Positions 34,810 to 42,285 of a DNA stretch of 57,156 nt are shown piece by piece; position 1 is the first letter of the stretch; each line of letters starts with the position of its first letter. The translations under genes were made by a program, and so were the position numbers. The DNA lies in IMG/VR virus record IMGVR_UViG_3300036819_000112, positions 1 to 57,156 of that record; one strand, given 5' to 3'. This DNA comes from a virus. The notes beneath the pieces are model-generated. The model saw only the letters and a program-made list of their open reading frames with translations. It was not told the origin of the DNA and searched no databases.

Positions 34810-37016
34810 TGACCTTGCGCACGATCATCGCCGCGCTGGCGACGTGGGCCATGCTTCAGGGTGCGATGGCGGCCAGTACTGCGCCATCACCCCCGCCGGC
34901 CGCTCCATACCAGCTTGTCGGCACGCGCGCCGGTGCGCATGGGTTTTCCCTGAATGTCACCACTGGCTTGCAGCGCTGGAATCAGAGGTCGCAGCACTGG
35001 GCGCCATACGGTGCGCGGTCTCTGAGACTGATCCTGCCGGGCTGGGCACCGATCGCGTCGGCGCAGCCCTTCCGCGGTGACCAGGCAATCGCGAACTCGA
35101 TCCTTTACATGACCAGCGCGACGGTTGTGTCGGGCGGCTCGCAATACAGCGTCGGCGACATCCTCGTGATGCCGGTATGGGGTGCGGGTTTTGAGCCGGC
35201 GCTGCTTTACGTCGATGCTGTGGCGGCCGGCGTAATCACCAAGGTTCACGTGCTGCGCGGCGGCGCCTACCAGTTGACGACGCCACTTGCGGACGGCACA
35301 GGCCAGATGGCCGTGTGGCAGGCGACGTTCGGCTACGGCGCTTATTCGGAAAGCCAAGGCTTCACCGGGTCGAACCTGAATGGCTACAATCTATCGAACC
35401 TGAACGGCGGCGCGCGATACGTCGCGGCCAACACATTCATCTCGGTTGCATCCGGCCCCGCCTGCACTGGCGGGACGATCTCGGCCACGGTCGATAGCGC
35501 CGTCTCCGCCATCAACAGCACGCCCCCGGCTGGAACGTGGACCTGCACCGACACCACGCATATGAACGCGGTGTACGCGATCAGCAGCGGCGCCACGCTG
35601 GGCGGGCTCGGCTCGGGCGCGACGTTCAACTTCACCTGGCAGGGCGCCGCCTACCTGGCCCGCGTGTCCGTGGACCCTGTCTGGACTGACGAGACCTGTT
35701 CCAACCAACTTACGGGCGTCTGCGTGCATGTGCCCGCGACGGCGTCCAGCCCTTACCCGAACGCCGGTCCCGACGCGCTCGGCAACACGATGGACATCTA
35801 CGTCCCGTCGGGCGCCGATGTCGTCACGGACCCGATCCCCATCAACATCGCGCCTGGCGCTTCATTCGGCATCCGCACCTTCGTCTTCGGGTCCGTGCCG
35901 CAGTCGCGCATGACGGTGACGAACGGAGAGGGGCAGGCAACTGCGTCTTTCACGAACTACGACAAGACGATGTTCTCGTCGTTCGGCCAGGGCGCGGTGA
36001 CCTCGCCGGCCGGGATGTTGGAATTTGTGGGCATCCTGGGACAGCCTACCGTGGCTGGACCCACGCCGTCTCTGCTCTCGATCACCGATAGCCGCGGTGC
36101 CGGGACGATCGGCTTTGCGAACACGAGCGGCTTCGATGTCTACGACTATACTGGCGGGTCGCAGGGCTGGCTTGAGCGCGCGGTCAACAACACCATGCCG
36201 ATCGTCGCCTACAATCATTCTGGAGATGCGATCTACTACTGGCAGCGCAATCACCAGATGCACCTCGATGGGCTGAAGAAAGTGGCTGGGTTCGGCAAAT
36301 TTCCTGAACTCTGCTACCAGGGGATGTCGATCAACGACGAAAACCAGTTGGCGCTTTCTTTCGCCACTGTCGCGGCGTCCGAAGCACAATTGGTCAAGGA
36401 ACTGCGCGGCCTCGGCTGCAAGTTCGTGTTCGCCACCACCGATGACCCGGTCGCTTCGGTCTCCGACACGAACCACGGCATCATCTGGGCGGACATCAAC
36501 ACCCCCGGCTCTGGCTATGGCGCTAACCAGACCTTCACCGTCACAGTGGCGGGCGGCACGTTCACGACGGCGGCGACCGCCACAGTCACGACGGACTCAG
36601 GCGGCGCGGTGCGGCAGGTGAACGACATCACGAACGGCGCCTATACCGCGGACCCGACAACCACGGCCAACGTCGTGACGGGAGGAAGCGGGACAAACCT
36701 GAAGCTCAACCTCTACATGTCATCGTTCGGAAATCCAGCTACGCAGACCCCGAATGGTGTGGCGAACCCCACGCTTCAGTTGCGCAACGCCGCCCTGCGG
36801 CAGCTTGTTTCGGCTGGGACCGGCACTTATGCGGGCGTCTACGACGGCGTTCTCGACTTCGCTGGCATCACCGAGACCTCGATCGCAAGCGGCGTGTGGA
36901 CGCCGTTCTGCACCGCAGACGGTCTCCATGCCTCGGTCAAGTGCCAGATCGCCAAGGCAAACTATGCCCGGCCGATCATCGCGGGGTGGGCCGCGCGTGC
37001 CTACGGGATGCGCTGA
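34809..37016 (+). CDS. SGNH/GDSL-type esterase with signal peptide
   Basis: 735 aa. It begins with a signal peptide (MTLRTIIAALATWAMLQGAMA). Residues 60-370 are beta-rich and probably bind carbohydrate or pack as a fibre. The hydrolase domain starts near 420: nucleophile Ser428 in SITDSRGAG, a variant of the GDS motif, and the Asp704-x-x-His707 pair in TADGLHAS. Enzymes of this kind remove acetyl groups from polysaccharides. A role in stripping O-acetyl groups from the host surface, next to a spike-type tail, is plausible. The ATGA overlap joins it to the previous gene. Confidence 0.7.
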   Translation: MTLRTIIAALATWAMLQGAMAASTAPSPPPAAPYQLVGTRAGAHGFSLNVTTGLQRWNQRSQHWAPYGARSLRLILPGWAPIASAQPFRGDQAIANSILYMTSATVVSGGSQYSVGDILVMPVWGAGFEPALLYVDAVAAGVITKVHVLRGGAYQLTTPLADGTGQMAVWQATFGYGAYSESQGFTGSNLNGYNLSNLNGGARYVAANTFISVASGPACTGGTISATVDSAVSAINSTPPAGTWTCTDTTHMNAVYAISSGATLGGLGSGATFNFTWQGAAYLARVSVDPVWTDETCSNQLTGVCVHVPATASSPYPNAGPDALGNTMDIYVPSGADVVTDPIPINIAPGASFGIRTFVFGSVPQSRMTVTNGEGQATASFTNYDKTMFSSFGQGAVTSPAGMLEFVGILGQPTVAGPTPSLLSITDSRGAGTIGFANTSGFDVYDYTGGSQGWLERAVNNTMPIVAYNHSGDAIYYWQRNHQMHLDGLKKVAGFGKFPELCYQGMSINDENQLALSFATVAASEAQLVKELRGLGCKFVFATTDDPVASVSDTNHGIIWADINTPGSGYGANQTFTVTVAGGTFTTAATATVTTDSGGAVRQVNDITNGAYTADPTTTANVVTGGSGTNLKLNLYMSSFGNPATQTPNGVANPTLQLRNAALRQLVSAGTGTYAGVYDGVLDFAGITETSIASGVWTPFCTADGLHASVKCQIAKANYARPIIAGWAARAYGMR

Positions 37017-37073
37017 CACCGCAATCTGGGAGCGCACAACGCGCTCCGCTTTGGCCGCCGTATCGGAGGGCTG

Positions 37074-37559
37074 ATGAGCGACCACCCGCACATGCGTCGC
37101 GCTACCGACCATCAAGTGATACCCTGGACTCAGCTTGGTGTGGTGATCGCTGCGATCGTCATGGCGACCACGTTTCTCGCGTGGTTGACGGGCGGCCTAC
37201 ACCCCCAGTGGTCGGCAGACATCTCGGAACTTCGCGCCTCCAACACCTCTCTGTCGAACGAGCTCAAATCGTCCGTCGCCGATCTGCAAGCCACGCAGAA
37301 GGCCGCTGCCGCCGCTGCCGCCAGCGACAAGGCGCAACTGACGGAACGCATCGACGCCGCCAAAGAGCTTTTCAACACCCGGCTGAACGGCATGTGGCGG
37401 CCGTCCGACTATGCCGAGCGTGACAGTCACCTGCATGAACTTGATTCGCGTGGCGACGCCATCCGCGATCGGGTGCTGAAGCTCGAGTACGGCTACACCG
37501 ATCTGGACAAGCGCATCAACGCGCTCTCCGGCGCTCCGGTGCGGAACCCCAGGAATTGA
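37074..37559 (+). CDS. Membrane-anchored coiled-coil protein, candidate inner-membrane spanin
   Basis: 161 aa. A single transmembrane helix (residues 17-38, PWTQLGVVIAAIVMATTFLA) is followed by a periplasmic coiled coil (residues 50-100) and a charged tail. Rz-type spanins have the same topology, and the next overlapping gene encodes a lipoprotein as Rz1 does. It could also be a different phage membrane protein. Confidence 0.6.
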   Translation: MSDHPHMRRATDHQVIPWTQLGVVIAAIVMATTFLAWLTGGLHPQWSADISELRASNTSLSNELKSSVADLQATQKAAAAAAASDKAQLTERIDAAKELFNTRLNGMWRPSDYAERDSHLHELDSRGDAIRDRVLKLEYGYTDLDKRINALSGAPVRNPRN

Positions 37560-37810
37560 TCCGCTCGGTTGCTCTGGTGATCGTGCTGGCAGGTTGTGCG
37601 GCGACGCCCGCGCCGCCGCCGCCAGTCCGGCCGGTCTGCCAGTGCCAGTGTCCGCCCTCCGTCGCCGTCCCGGCGCCGCTGTCGCGTGTGCATACCCTCG
37701 AACAGCTCAATGCATTCGCCATCGCCCTGGAAGTCGCGCGAGAGGCTGAGCGGGCGCGTGGGGATGCCTGTGCCCGGACCGTGCTCGAACTGCGAGGAAT
37801 GACCCCATGA
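37556..37810 (+). CDS. Small lipoprotein, candidate outer-membrane spanin
   Basis: 84 aa from TTG 37556, which overlaps the previous TGA and has AGGA just upstream. The lipobox LAGC (residues 10-13) is followed by a Pro-rich segment and a cysteine-rich stretch (CQCQCPP), then an amphipathic helix. Rz1 proteins are likewise short, Pro-rich lipoproteins. The pair with the upstream gene supports the spanin reading. Confidence 0.6.
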   Translation: MIRSVALVIVLAGCAATPAPPPPVRPVCQCQCPPSVAVPAPLSRVHTLEQLNAFAIALEVAREAERARGDACARTVLELRGMTP

Positions 37811-38346
37811 TCACGAATTTCCCGGCCGCCCTCGACTTCGTTTGGGGCCCGGGGCGGGATTCTCCCCGCGACGGCTACCACACGACACCAGGTGATCCGG
37901 GCGGCGGGACGTTCGGAGGGGTGATCGAGGCGACCTGGGCGGACGCGGTGCGCTCCGGCATCGTCCACGGCACCCTCTCGAACGCGACGATCGACCAGCT
38001 TACCGCGGTGCTGCGGATCAAGTTCTGGGAGCCGACGTGCAATGATCTCCCGGCCGGCCTCGACCTGCTGCTGTTCAATGGCCGCATGATGTCAGGGCAT
38101 TTCCCCTGGCTGTTCCAGCAATGCCTTGGCTTCGTCGGGGAAGATGTTGACGGCTGGATCGGACCGGAAAGCCTGAAGCAGACGCGCTCGCGCGAGCCGA
38201 TCACGCTGATCGATGCGATCACCGGGGTCCATGCCTCCTACCTGGCCGGACTCCCGACCTGGCCACGGTTCGGCGACGGCTGGATCAGCAGGATCAAAGC
38301 AGCACAGGCGGAGGCGCACGCAATGGCAGACGCGGCAGTCGCTTAG
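37807..38346 (+). CDS. Endolysin, GH108-like muramidase
   Basis: 179 aa. TPGDPGGGTFGGVIEATW (residues 27-44) matches the DPGGxT motif of GH108, and LLFNGRMMSGH and GWIGPES fit the rest of the family. The normal catalytic Glu of the EGG-type motif should lie before DPGG, but the corresponding stretch (WGPGRDSPRDGYHT) has none. Either another acid has taken over or the subfamily differs. The gene ends four bases into a convergent gene at 38343. Confidence 0.7.
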   Translation: MITNFPAALDFVWGPGRDSPRDGYHTTPGDPGGGTFGGVIEATWADAVRSGIVHGTLSNATIDQLTAVLRIKFWEPTCNDLPAGLDLLLFNGRMMSGHFPWLFQQCLGFVGEDVDGWIGPESLKQTRSREPITLIDAITGVHASYLAGLPTWPRFGDGWISRIKAAQAEAHAMADAAVA

Positions 38347-38516
38347 GCCGCCACCTGCTCCATCAAATCCAGAATCACGGGCACCCATTGGGGGATATCC
38401 TGTTCCCCCGACGCCCAGCGCCGCACCGTCCGCTCATTGGCGCCGACATATTCGGCAAAGCCCCGCTGACCGTAGTTGAGGCGGGCGAGGGCGGCGCGGA
38501 AGTCTCCGGCGGTCAT
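38343..38516 (-). CDS. Small helix-turn-helix regulator
   Basis: 57 aa from ATG 38516. FAEYVGANERTVRRWASGEQ is a compact helix-turn-helix. It is the last gene of a three-gene leftward mini-operon lying antisense to the lysis genes. Its start overlaps the stop of the 37-aa gene by ATGA, and its stop overlaps the endolysin stop. Confidence 0.65.
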   Translation of the reverse strand: MTAGDFRAALARLNYGQRGFAEYVGANERTVRRWASGEQDIPQWVPVILDLMEQVAA

Positions 38517-38626
38517 GGAAGCGCCCCGAGAAATCGGTCGGTCATCATGTCGTGGCTGGCCAGCGCGGCGTCGATTTGAGCCATCTTCAGTCTCAGGTCG
38601 AAGTCGGCCGGGGTGGTGGCGCTCAT
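38513..38626 (-). CDS. Tiny protein of the antisense mini-operon
   Basis: 37 aa (MSATTPADFDLRLKMAQIDA then ALASHDMMTDRFLGALP). It is coupled by ATGA overlaps to the genes on both sides, which is the best evidence that it is real. Function unknown. Confidence 0.5.
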   Translation of the reverse strand: MSATTPADFDLRLKMAQIDAALASHDMMTDRFLGALP

Positions 38627-38841
38627 CGGTCGCGCATCCTGCGCATTTCTTCCTCCAGCTTGGTGATGCGGTTCTCGCTATCGAACCACCGGCGACCACT
38701 TATGAGCGCGTCACCAACAAGAAACTCTTTGGTATTTACGAAGTCGCGTTCCAGCGAACCAAGCCGATCGAGCACATGTTCGAACTGGTCGTTGATGCGG
38801 ACCATCATGCCGTCGAGGTAGTTGCGCAGTTCTTCGTCCAT
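38623..38841 (-). CDS. Short coiled-coil protein, first gene of the antisense mini-operon
   Basis: 72 aa from ATG 38841. It is a highly charged helix (LDGMMVRINDQFEHVLDRLG ... ENRITKLEEEMRRMRD). Similar small coiled-coil proteins occur in alphaproteobacterial prophages. A promoter at 38894-38922 serves it. Function unknown. Confidence 0.6.
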   Translation of the reverse strand: MDEELRNYLDGMMVRINDQFEHVLDRLGSLERDFVNTKEFLVGDALISGRRWFDSENRITKLEEEMRRMRDR

Positions 38842-38893
38842 CTGAGGGTCTTCCGTATCGCCGGTGCGCACGATTGCCCCTGCCGATATCCGC

Positions 38894-38922
38894 AATATAG
38901 GGCATTTTGCCCGGTTCGGCAA
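38894..38922 (-). promoter_or_regulatory. Promoter with operator for the antisense mini-operon
   Basis: On the minus strand TTGCCG (38922-38917) and TATATT (38899-38894) are separated by exactly 17 bp. The perfect palindrome GGGCA-TTT-TGCCC (38900-38912) fills the spacer, as an operator would. The 57-aa helix-turn-helix protein encoded by the same operon is the obvious candidate to bind it. Confidence 0.65.
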
Positions 38923-38976
38923 CATTTACTTCCGTGGGAACAACAAAATGATCCTCAAGGACCGGGCGCCAGAAGC

Positions 38977-39372
38977 ATGATCGATTTCACCCCCATCGCC
39001 GTCTCCGTAGTCGGCGCGCTGATCACCATCGTCAACGCCGTGTTCCTGGCCTGGCTTCAGTCGCACCTGAAGGACGAAGCCGCGAAAGCGACGATCTCGA
39101 ACGCCATGACCAACGCCCTCGGAGCGGTCAAGCAGGCAGCCGACGCCGGGTTAGCCGCCCATCCCTTGCAGGTCTCAATGCCGGGTATTTCCCCCACGAC
39201 AGCGGCCGGCGTGCAGTATGTGCTGAACAACGCCGGGCCTGAACTGCGACGGTTCTCGGACATCACGCCGGAGACGATCGCGGAGAAGGTGGAAGCCAGG
39301 CTTGGCCTACAGTCCCTGGCTCAAGCCGCGCAACCCGTGATCGTCGTGCCCGGTGGGTCGCCACCAGCGTGA
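38977..39372 (+). CDS. Holin-like membrane protein
   Basis: 131 aa from ATG 38977. One N-terminal transmembrane helix (AVSVVGALITIVNAVFLAWL) is followed by a soluble helical domain. Position directly after the lysis genes suggests a holin-type or related membrane protein, but the family is not proven. Confidence 0.5.
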   Translation: MIDFTPIAVSVVGALITIVNAVFLAWLQSHLKDEAAKATISNAMTNALGAVKQAADAGLAAHPLQVSMPGISPTTAAGVQYVLNNAGPELRRFSDITPETIAEKVEARLGLQSLAQAAQPVIVVPGGSPPA

Positions 39373-39566
39373 GATTCTACCGGACCCTGTGCGCGATCAA
39401 TTACCCGACCGTGATTTCGATGCTGTGGTTGATCGGCGGGTTCCTCGCCTGGATGGGCGGACTTGTTGCCCTTTGGAGCCGGGTCGACATCGGCCTTGGC
39501 ATGGTCGCTGCCGGCGCGGTGCTGATCGCGATCCCCTTCGTTCTTCAACCGTGGAGCAAATCATGA
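39369..39566 (+). CDS. Two-helix membrane protein, holin-like
   Basis: 65 aa from GTG 39369, overlapping the previous stop as GTGA. Two hydrophobic helices (SMLWLIGGFLAWMGGLVALW and MVAAGAVLIAIPFVL) fit a class II holin. Confidence 0.5.
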   Translation: MRFYRTLCAINYPTVISMLWLIGGFLAWMGGLVALWSRVDIGLGMVAAGAVLIAIPFVLQPWSKS

Positions 39567-39895
39567 CCGTCGATCACGCCCGCCGTGCCGCCTCGTATGG
39601 CTTTACCGCCGCGATCTGGGCAGCCCTCGCTCTATGGCTCGCTGCATGTTCGCCCGCTCAACAGACCAAGGCCGTGGTGGATGGCCAGATGTTCTGCGCG
39701 AAAGCCACGGCGACCGGCCCGCTGGTTGTGGCGATCGCCGATGCATCAGGCGTGCCGGTCTCGGTCATCGGCATGACGTCGGCGGCGGTCCAGGGCGTCT
39801 GTGCGACGATTGCCGCCATTCCGGTCACGCCGCCAGTTGACCCTGGTGCTGCACCTGTGGTGGCTGTGGTGGTGCCTCCTGTCGCGCTGAAGTAG
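39563..39895 (+). CDS. Small lipoprotein in the lysis region
   Basis: 110 aa. An N-terminal hydrophobic helix ends in the lipobox LAAC (residues 26-29), followed by a hydrophobic Pro/Val-rich mature part with two cysteines. The ATG overlaps the preceding gene. It may be a second outer-membrane component of lysis. Confidence 0.55.
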   Translation: MTVDHARRAASYGFTAAIWAALALWLAACSPAQQTKAVVDGQMFCAKATATGPLVVAIADASGVPVSVIGMTSAAVQGVCATIAAIPVTPPVDPGAAPVVAVVVPPVALK

Positions 39896-39906
39896 GGAGC
39901 GAGCCG

Positions 39907-40068
39907 ATGGGCCTCATACTGCTGCTGGTGATCCTGTTCCTGCTGTGCGGCGGGGGCGGATATTATGGCTACGGCCGGTACGGCAACGTGGGCGTCGTCG
40001 TCCCGCTGATATTGCTGATCGTCGTGCTGTTCTGGCTGTTCGGCGCCGACGGGTACTCTCGCTTCTGA
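39907..40068 (+). CDS. DUF3309-like small membrane protein
   Basis: 53 aa, short but clear. Two hydrophobic segments (GLILLLVILFLLCGGGG and VVVPLILLIVVLFWLFG) flank YYGYGRYGN, the layout of DUF3309 proteins in Alphaproteobacteria. It is the last gene before the late terminator and may assist lysis or be a cell-envelope gene picked up from a host. Confidence 0.6.
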   Translation: MGLILLLVILFLLCGGGGYYGYGRYGNVGVVVPLILLIVVLFWLFGADGYSRF

Positions 40069-40119
40069 ATCCAGGACGCGCTACTGATCGGGCGCGACGC
40101 CAGACGCAGGACTGCAAAG

Positions 40120-40157
40120 CGCCGGTCACCTTTCGAGAGGGGGTGGCCGGCGTTTTT
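40120..40157 (+). terminator. Strong rho-independent terminator of the late region
   Basis: CGCCGGTCACC (40120-40130) pairs with GGTGGCCGGCG (40142-40152) apart from one G-U pair. An 11-base loop separates the arms, and TTTTT follows at 40153-40157. It closes the 33-kb late region. Confidence 0.88.
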
Positions 40158-40173
40158 GCGTCTGCACCAGGAT

Positions 40174-40317
40174 TTTTATGGCCTATGGGCGTTGTTTTTG
40201 ACGCAGGGGGAAAAGCAAGCAACCGGCCTCTCGATTGCACTGCTGCATCCGACAGGTTCAGGCCCCATCACGCTGGCTTTTCCCACTGCCCCTCTACAAC
40301 GCCCATAGGCCATAAAA
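40174..40317. repeat. Long inverted repeat between convergent genes
   Basis: A perfect 22-bp arm at 40174-40195 is the reverse complement of 40296-40317. Further in, GGGAAAAGC (40208-40216) pairs with GCTTTTCCC (40276-40284), so the arms extend to about 43 bp with one internal bulge region, around a 59-base centre. No coding capacity. It could be a bidirectional terminator, a MITE-like insertion, or a recombination site. Confidence 0.85.
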
Positions 40318-40324
40318 GCCTATC

Positions 40325-40741
40325 TTATGCTGCCTGCTTCGCCATGAACCGAGCAATCCACCAATCCCGGCCCTTCGCCGGCCTTGGCTGGCGTGCGGGC
40401 TTGACCGATTCCTGGGCACGGGTGGCGACGATCGATGGCAACGGGGCGGGAGGAGCGCGTCGGATGGGTTGCGCCGGGGCTGGAATGGCCTCGGCTATCC
40501 CTTGGGCTTTCATCAAGCGCCGGCCGCAGCGCTCCAGATCGTCGGCATGGATCTCGAGGCGATCGGCGATATCGATCCGCGCCTGGCGCCATTCACCGCC
40601 GGACGTGAAAAACGCAACGGCGTCGGCATGCTCGAGCGAATCGCGGCCGCTGGAGAGATCGTCGATCGCCTGCTGGACGACCGCGATCCATAGGGCGCGC
40701 TCGCCTTGGCCTCGTTGTGATCTCGTGTCGTGCTGGGACAT
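40325..40741 (-). CDS. Hypothetical phage protein
   Basis: 138 aa from ATG 40741. The N-terminal half (ERALWIAVVQQAIDDLSSGR ... FFTSGGEWRQARIDIADRLE) matches a recurring small phage family of unknown function. A Pro-rich linker ends in a basic WWIARFMAKQAA. The gene lies alone, leftward, just beyond the inverted repeat, and has a palindromic operator upstream (40775-40790). Confidence 0.65.
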   Translation of the reverse strand: MSQHDTRSQRGQGERALWIAVVQQAIDDLSSGRDSLEHADAVAFFTSGGEWRQARIDIADRLEIHADDLERCGRRLMKAQGIAEAIPAPAQPIRRAPPAPLPSIVATRAQESVKPARQPRPAKGRDWWIARFMAKQAA

Positions 40742-41005
40742 GGCGGGGATGTAGCAGGGCGCCGCCCGAATGTCATCACGGAACCGTGATACCGGCCTGG
40801 GAGATTTCGAGAGGTGCTGCGTGCCTCGCAATAAATAGTTTACCCGGGCATCGGCTTGGGCGCAGAGGTGTGCCTGACGTTTCCCCCAACCTGTCTTTCG
40901 CCCGGCCGCAGAAATGCGCGCTGGGCTTTTTTATGCTCAGGTGTTGGTGTTGGTTGGCCGGCCTGAAGGGTGCCTTGCGGCGGGCAGCAGAAGGGAAAGC
41001 CAGCG
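40742..41005. promoter_or_regulatory. Intergenic control region with operator and terminator-like hairpin
   Basis: A 264-bp region without a gene. ATCACGG-AA-CCGTGAT (40775-40790) is a perfect palindrome, probably the operator of the leftward gene. GCCC (40900-40903) and GGGC (40923-40926), with an inner CGC/GCG pair and six following T residues, form a possible rightward terminator. Confidence 0.45.
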
Positions 41006-41230
41006 ATGCAAAATTCTGAGACGAGCGTCGCCGCGACGCTGGAAGCATCCGTCCTGGCGGCGGTGCCGTTCAGCACATGCCGGTCCACGCCAATGCCGTT
41101 TGCCGCAACCGCTGACGCTCTGTTCCGGCGCGGCGTGATGACCCGCAAATGGATCGGGGAGCCGGGAATATACACGGGCTGGGAATACGACATGGCAGAC
41201 CCCAGAAGGGAGGCCGTCAGTGGCAAGTGA
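41006..41230 (+). CDS. Small hypothetical protein
   Basis: 74 aa from ATG 41006 with an AGAAGGGAAAG ribosome site. The C-terminal half (FRRGVMTRKWIGEPGIYTGW) is aromatic and basic. It overlaps the next gene by 11 bp. Confidence 0.5.
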   Translation: MQNSETSVAATLEASVLAAVPFSTCRSTPMPFAATADALFRRGVMTRKWIGEPGIYTGWEYDMADPRREAVSGK

Positions 41231-41411
41231 CCGATCCCAAACCACCCGGCCGCTCGGAGATGGCTGGCTGTGTTCCGGCGGTCTATGGATCGTTGATACG
41301 CAACGGCGCTGTCCGGTTTGCGGAGCGTGGCGCGGCGGGTGCTTGCGTGATCCAGACATGGTCGATGTCGATGCAGAGCGAGCAAAATGGGAGGCGGCAA
41401 ACGGTGAATGA
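41220..41411 (+). CDS. Small hypothetical protein with CxxC
   Basis: 63 aa from GTG 41220. RRCPVCGAWRGGC makes a possible zinc knuckle. It overlaps both neighbouring small genes. Confidence 0.45.
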   Translation: MASDRSQTTRPLGDGWLCSGGLWIVDTQRRCPVCGAWRGGCLRDPDMVDVDAERAKWEAANGE

Positions 41412-41514
41412 TCCGCAGCAGACAACCAATCTCTGGCTTTTATGGATTACGCTCGCGCCGTTCGTCGCGCTCGGGATCTGGGGTCTATACCAGACTTGGA
41501 AGGAATTCCGATGA
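41404..41514 (+). CDS. Tiny single-pass membrane peptide
   Basis: 36 aa from GTG 41404. TNLWLLWITLAPFVALGIWG is a clear transmembrane helix with a basic tail. The ATGA overlap with the next frame at 41511 supports translation. Confidence 0.4.
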   Translation: MNDPQQTTNLWLLWITLAPFVALGIWGLYQTWKEFR

Positions 41515-41588
41515 AATCTCCGACGACCGAGGACTATGCAAGGAATCCTTGCGGACTGTGCGGGCGATCGTCCTCCGGGATCGGCTGA
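41511..41588 (+). CDS. Possible tiny Cys-containing peptide
   Basis: 25 aa with CGLCG. Only the ATGA overlap with the membrane peptide supports it; it may be chance. Confidence 0.3.
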   Translation: MKSPTTEDYARNPCGLCGRSSSGIG

Positions 41589-41662
41589 CCAGATGACCGG
41601 CGACCCTCAGACGCCGCCCGCGCCCATTCGGTGACGATGGAGGCAAGCAACATTGCCGGCAC

Positions 41663-41920
41663 TCAGCCATCGTGACCAACACCAGTTTGATGCGTTGCAT
41701 CCGCTCGCCTCGCATCTCGCTTCATCTCGCGCAACAGTCCCAACAGCGCGCGCATCTCACCCGATACGCGGGCGTCCCCAGATACCATGCGCTGGATCGA
41801 GCGGAGGATATTCTTCTCGTCCCGATCGTCGCCGAGTTGCTTCATGCGCCGCGCCAGGCTGCTTTGGTTGAGGCCAAGGCTGGCAATCTGGGCTCGGAGT
41901 TCGCTATATTGCTGGCTCAT
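41663..41920 (-). CDS. Small Xre-like helix-turn-helix protein
   Basis: 85 aa from ATG 41920. LRAQIASLGLNQSSLARRMK is a classic helix-turn-helix. It diverges from the 42286 gene across a region with a 19-bp palindrome and a promoter. It could be a secondary regulator. Confidence 0.6.
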   Translation of the reverse strand: MSQQYSELRAQIASLGLNQSSLARRMKQLGDDRDEKNILRSIQRMVSGDARVSGEMRALLGLLREMKRDARRADATHQTGVGHDG

Positions 41921-42116
41921 ATTCAACTCCGCTCTGGGTTGTGGCATAAGGCCAGAAGGCAGGGGCCTTGCGACCCCTGCCCTCCGGCCTGGTTAGAAGC
42001 GGATCGCGATTGAACCCTTGATCCGCCTCTTTCCCCACCGGAAGTCCCAGGCGATGCGAATTTGCATCCGGGTTCCTCCGCTGACCCTCGACCTGATTGC
42101 CGAAGGCACAGTCTAG

Positions 42117-42135
42117 ATACGTCAATATGACGTAT
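42117..42135. promoter_or_regulatory. Palindromic operator
   Basis: ATACGTCA-ATA-TGACGTAT is a perfect 8-bp inverted repeat with a 3-bp centre. It lies between the Xre-like protein and the 42286 gene and is a likely regulator-binding site. Confidence 0.7.
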
Positions 42136-42235
42136 AACGCAAGTGGAATAATGAGGCGATTCGGCCCAGCCGCAGCGATGCGGGTCCGGGATTTCCTGCG
42201 TCCGACGGGTGGTTACCCCACGTCTGACATTGGGC

Positions 42236-42263
42236 GTGACAGACCTCTAATTTAGGCTAGAAT
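42236..42263 (+). promoter_or_regulatory. Sigma70-type promoter
   Basis: GTGACA (42236-42241) and TAGAAT (42258-42263) are separated by 16 bp and lie 23 bp before ATG 42286. It is among the best sigma70 matches in the window. Confidence 0.6.
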
Positions 42264-42285
42264 CCTCGCAAAATCAGAGACAGAC

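Larger units (their letters stand above)
41921..42285. promoter_or_regulatory. Divergent control region
   Basis: 365 bp without a gene. A stable hairpin, GGCAGGGG (41958-41965) with CCCCTGCC (41974-41981), is nested inside a longer stem of AGGCC/GGCCT and lacks a T-run. A palindrome (42117-42135) and a promoter (42236-42263) follow. Confidence 0.6.

Noticed and set aside
41943-41994. Rho-independent terminator at the GGCAGGGG/CCCCTGCC hairpin
   Set aside because: The stem is strong, but no T-run follows in either direction, so it is recorded only as a hairpin.
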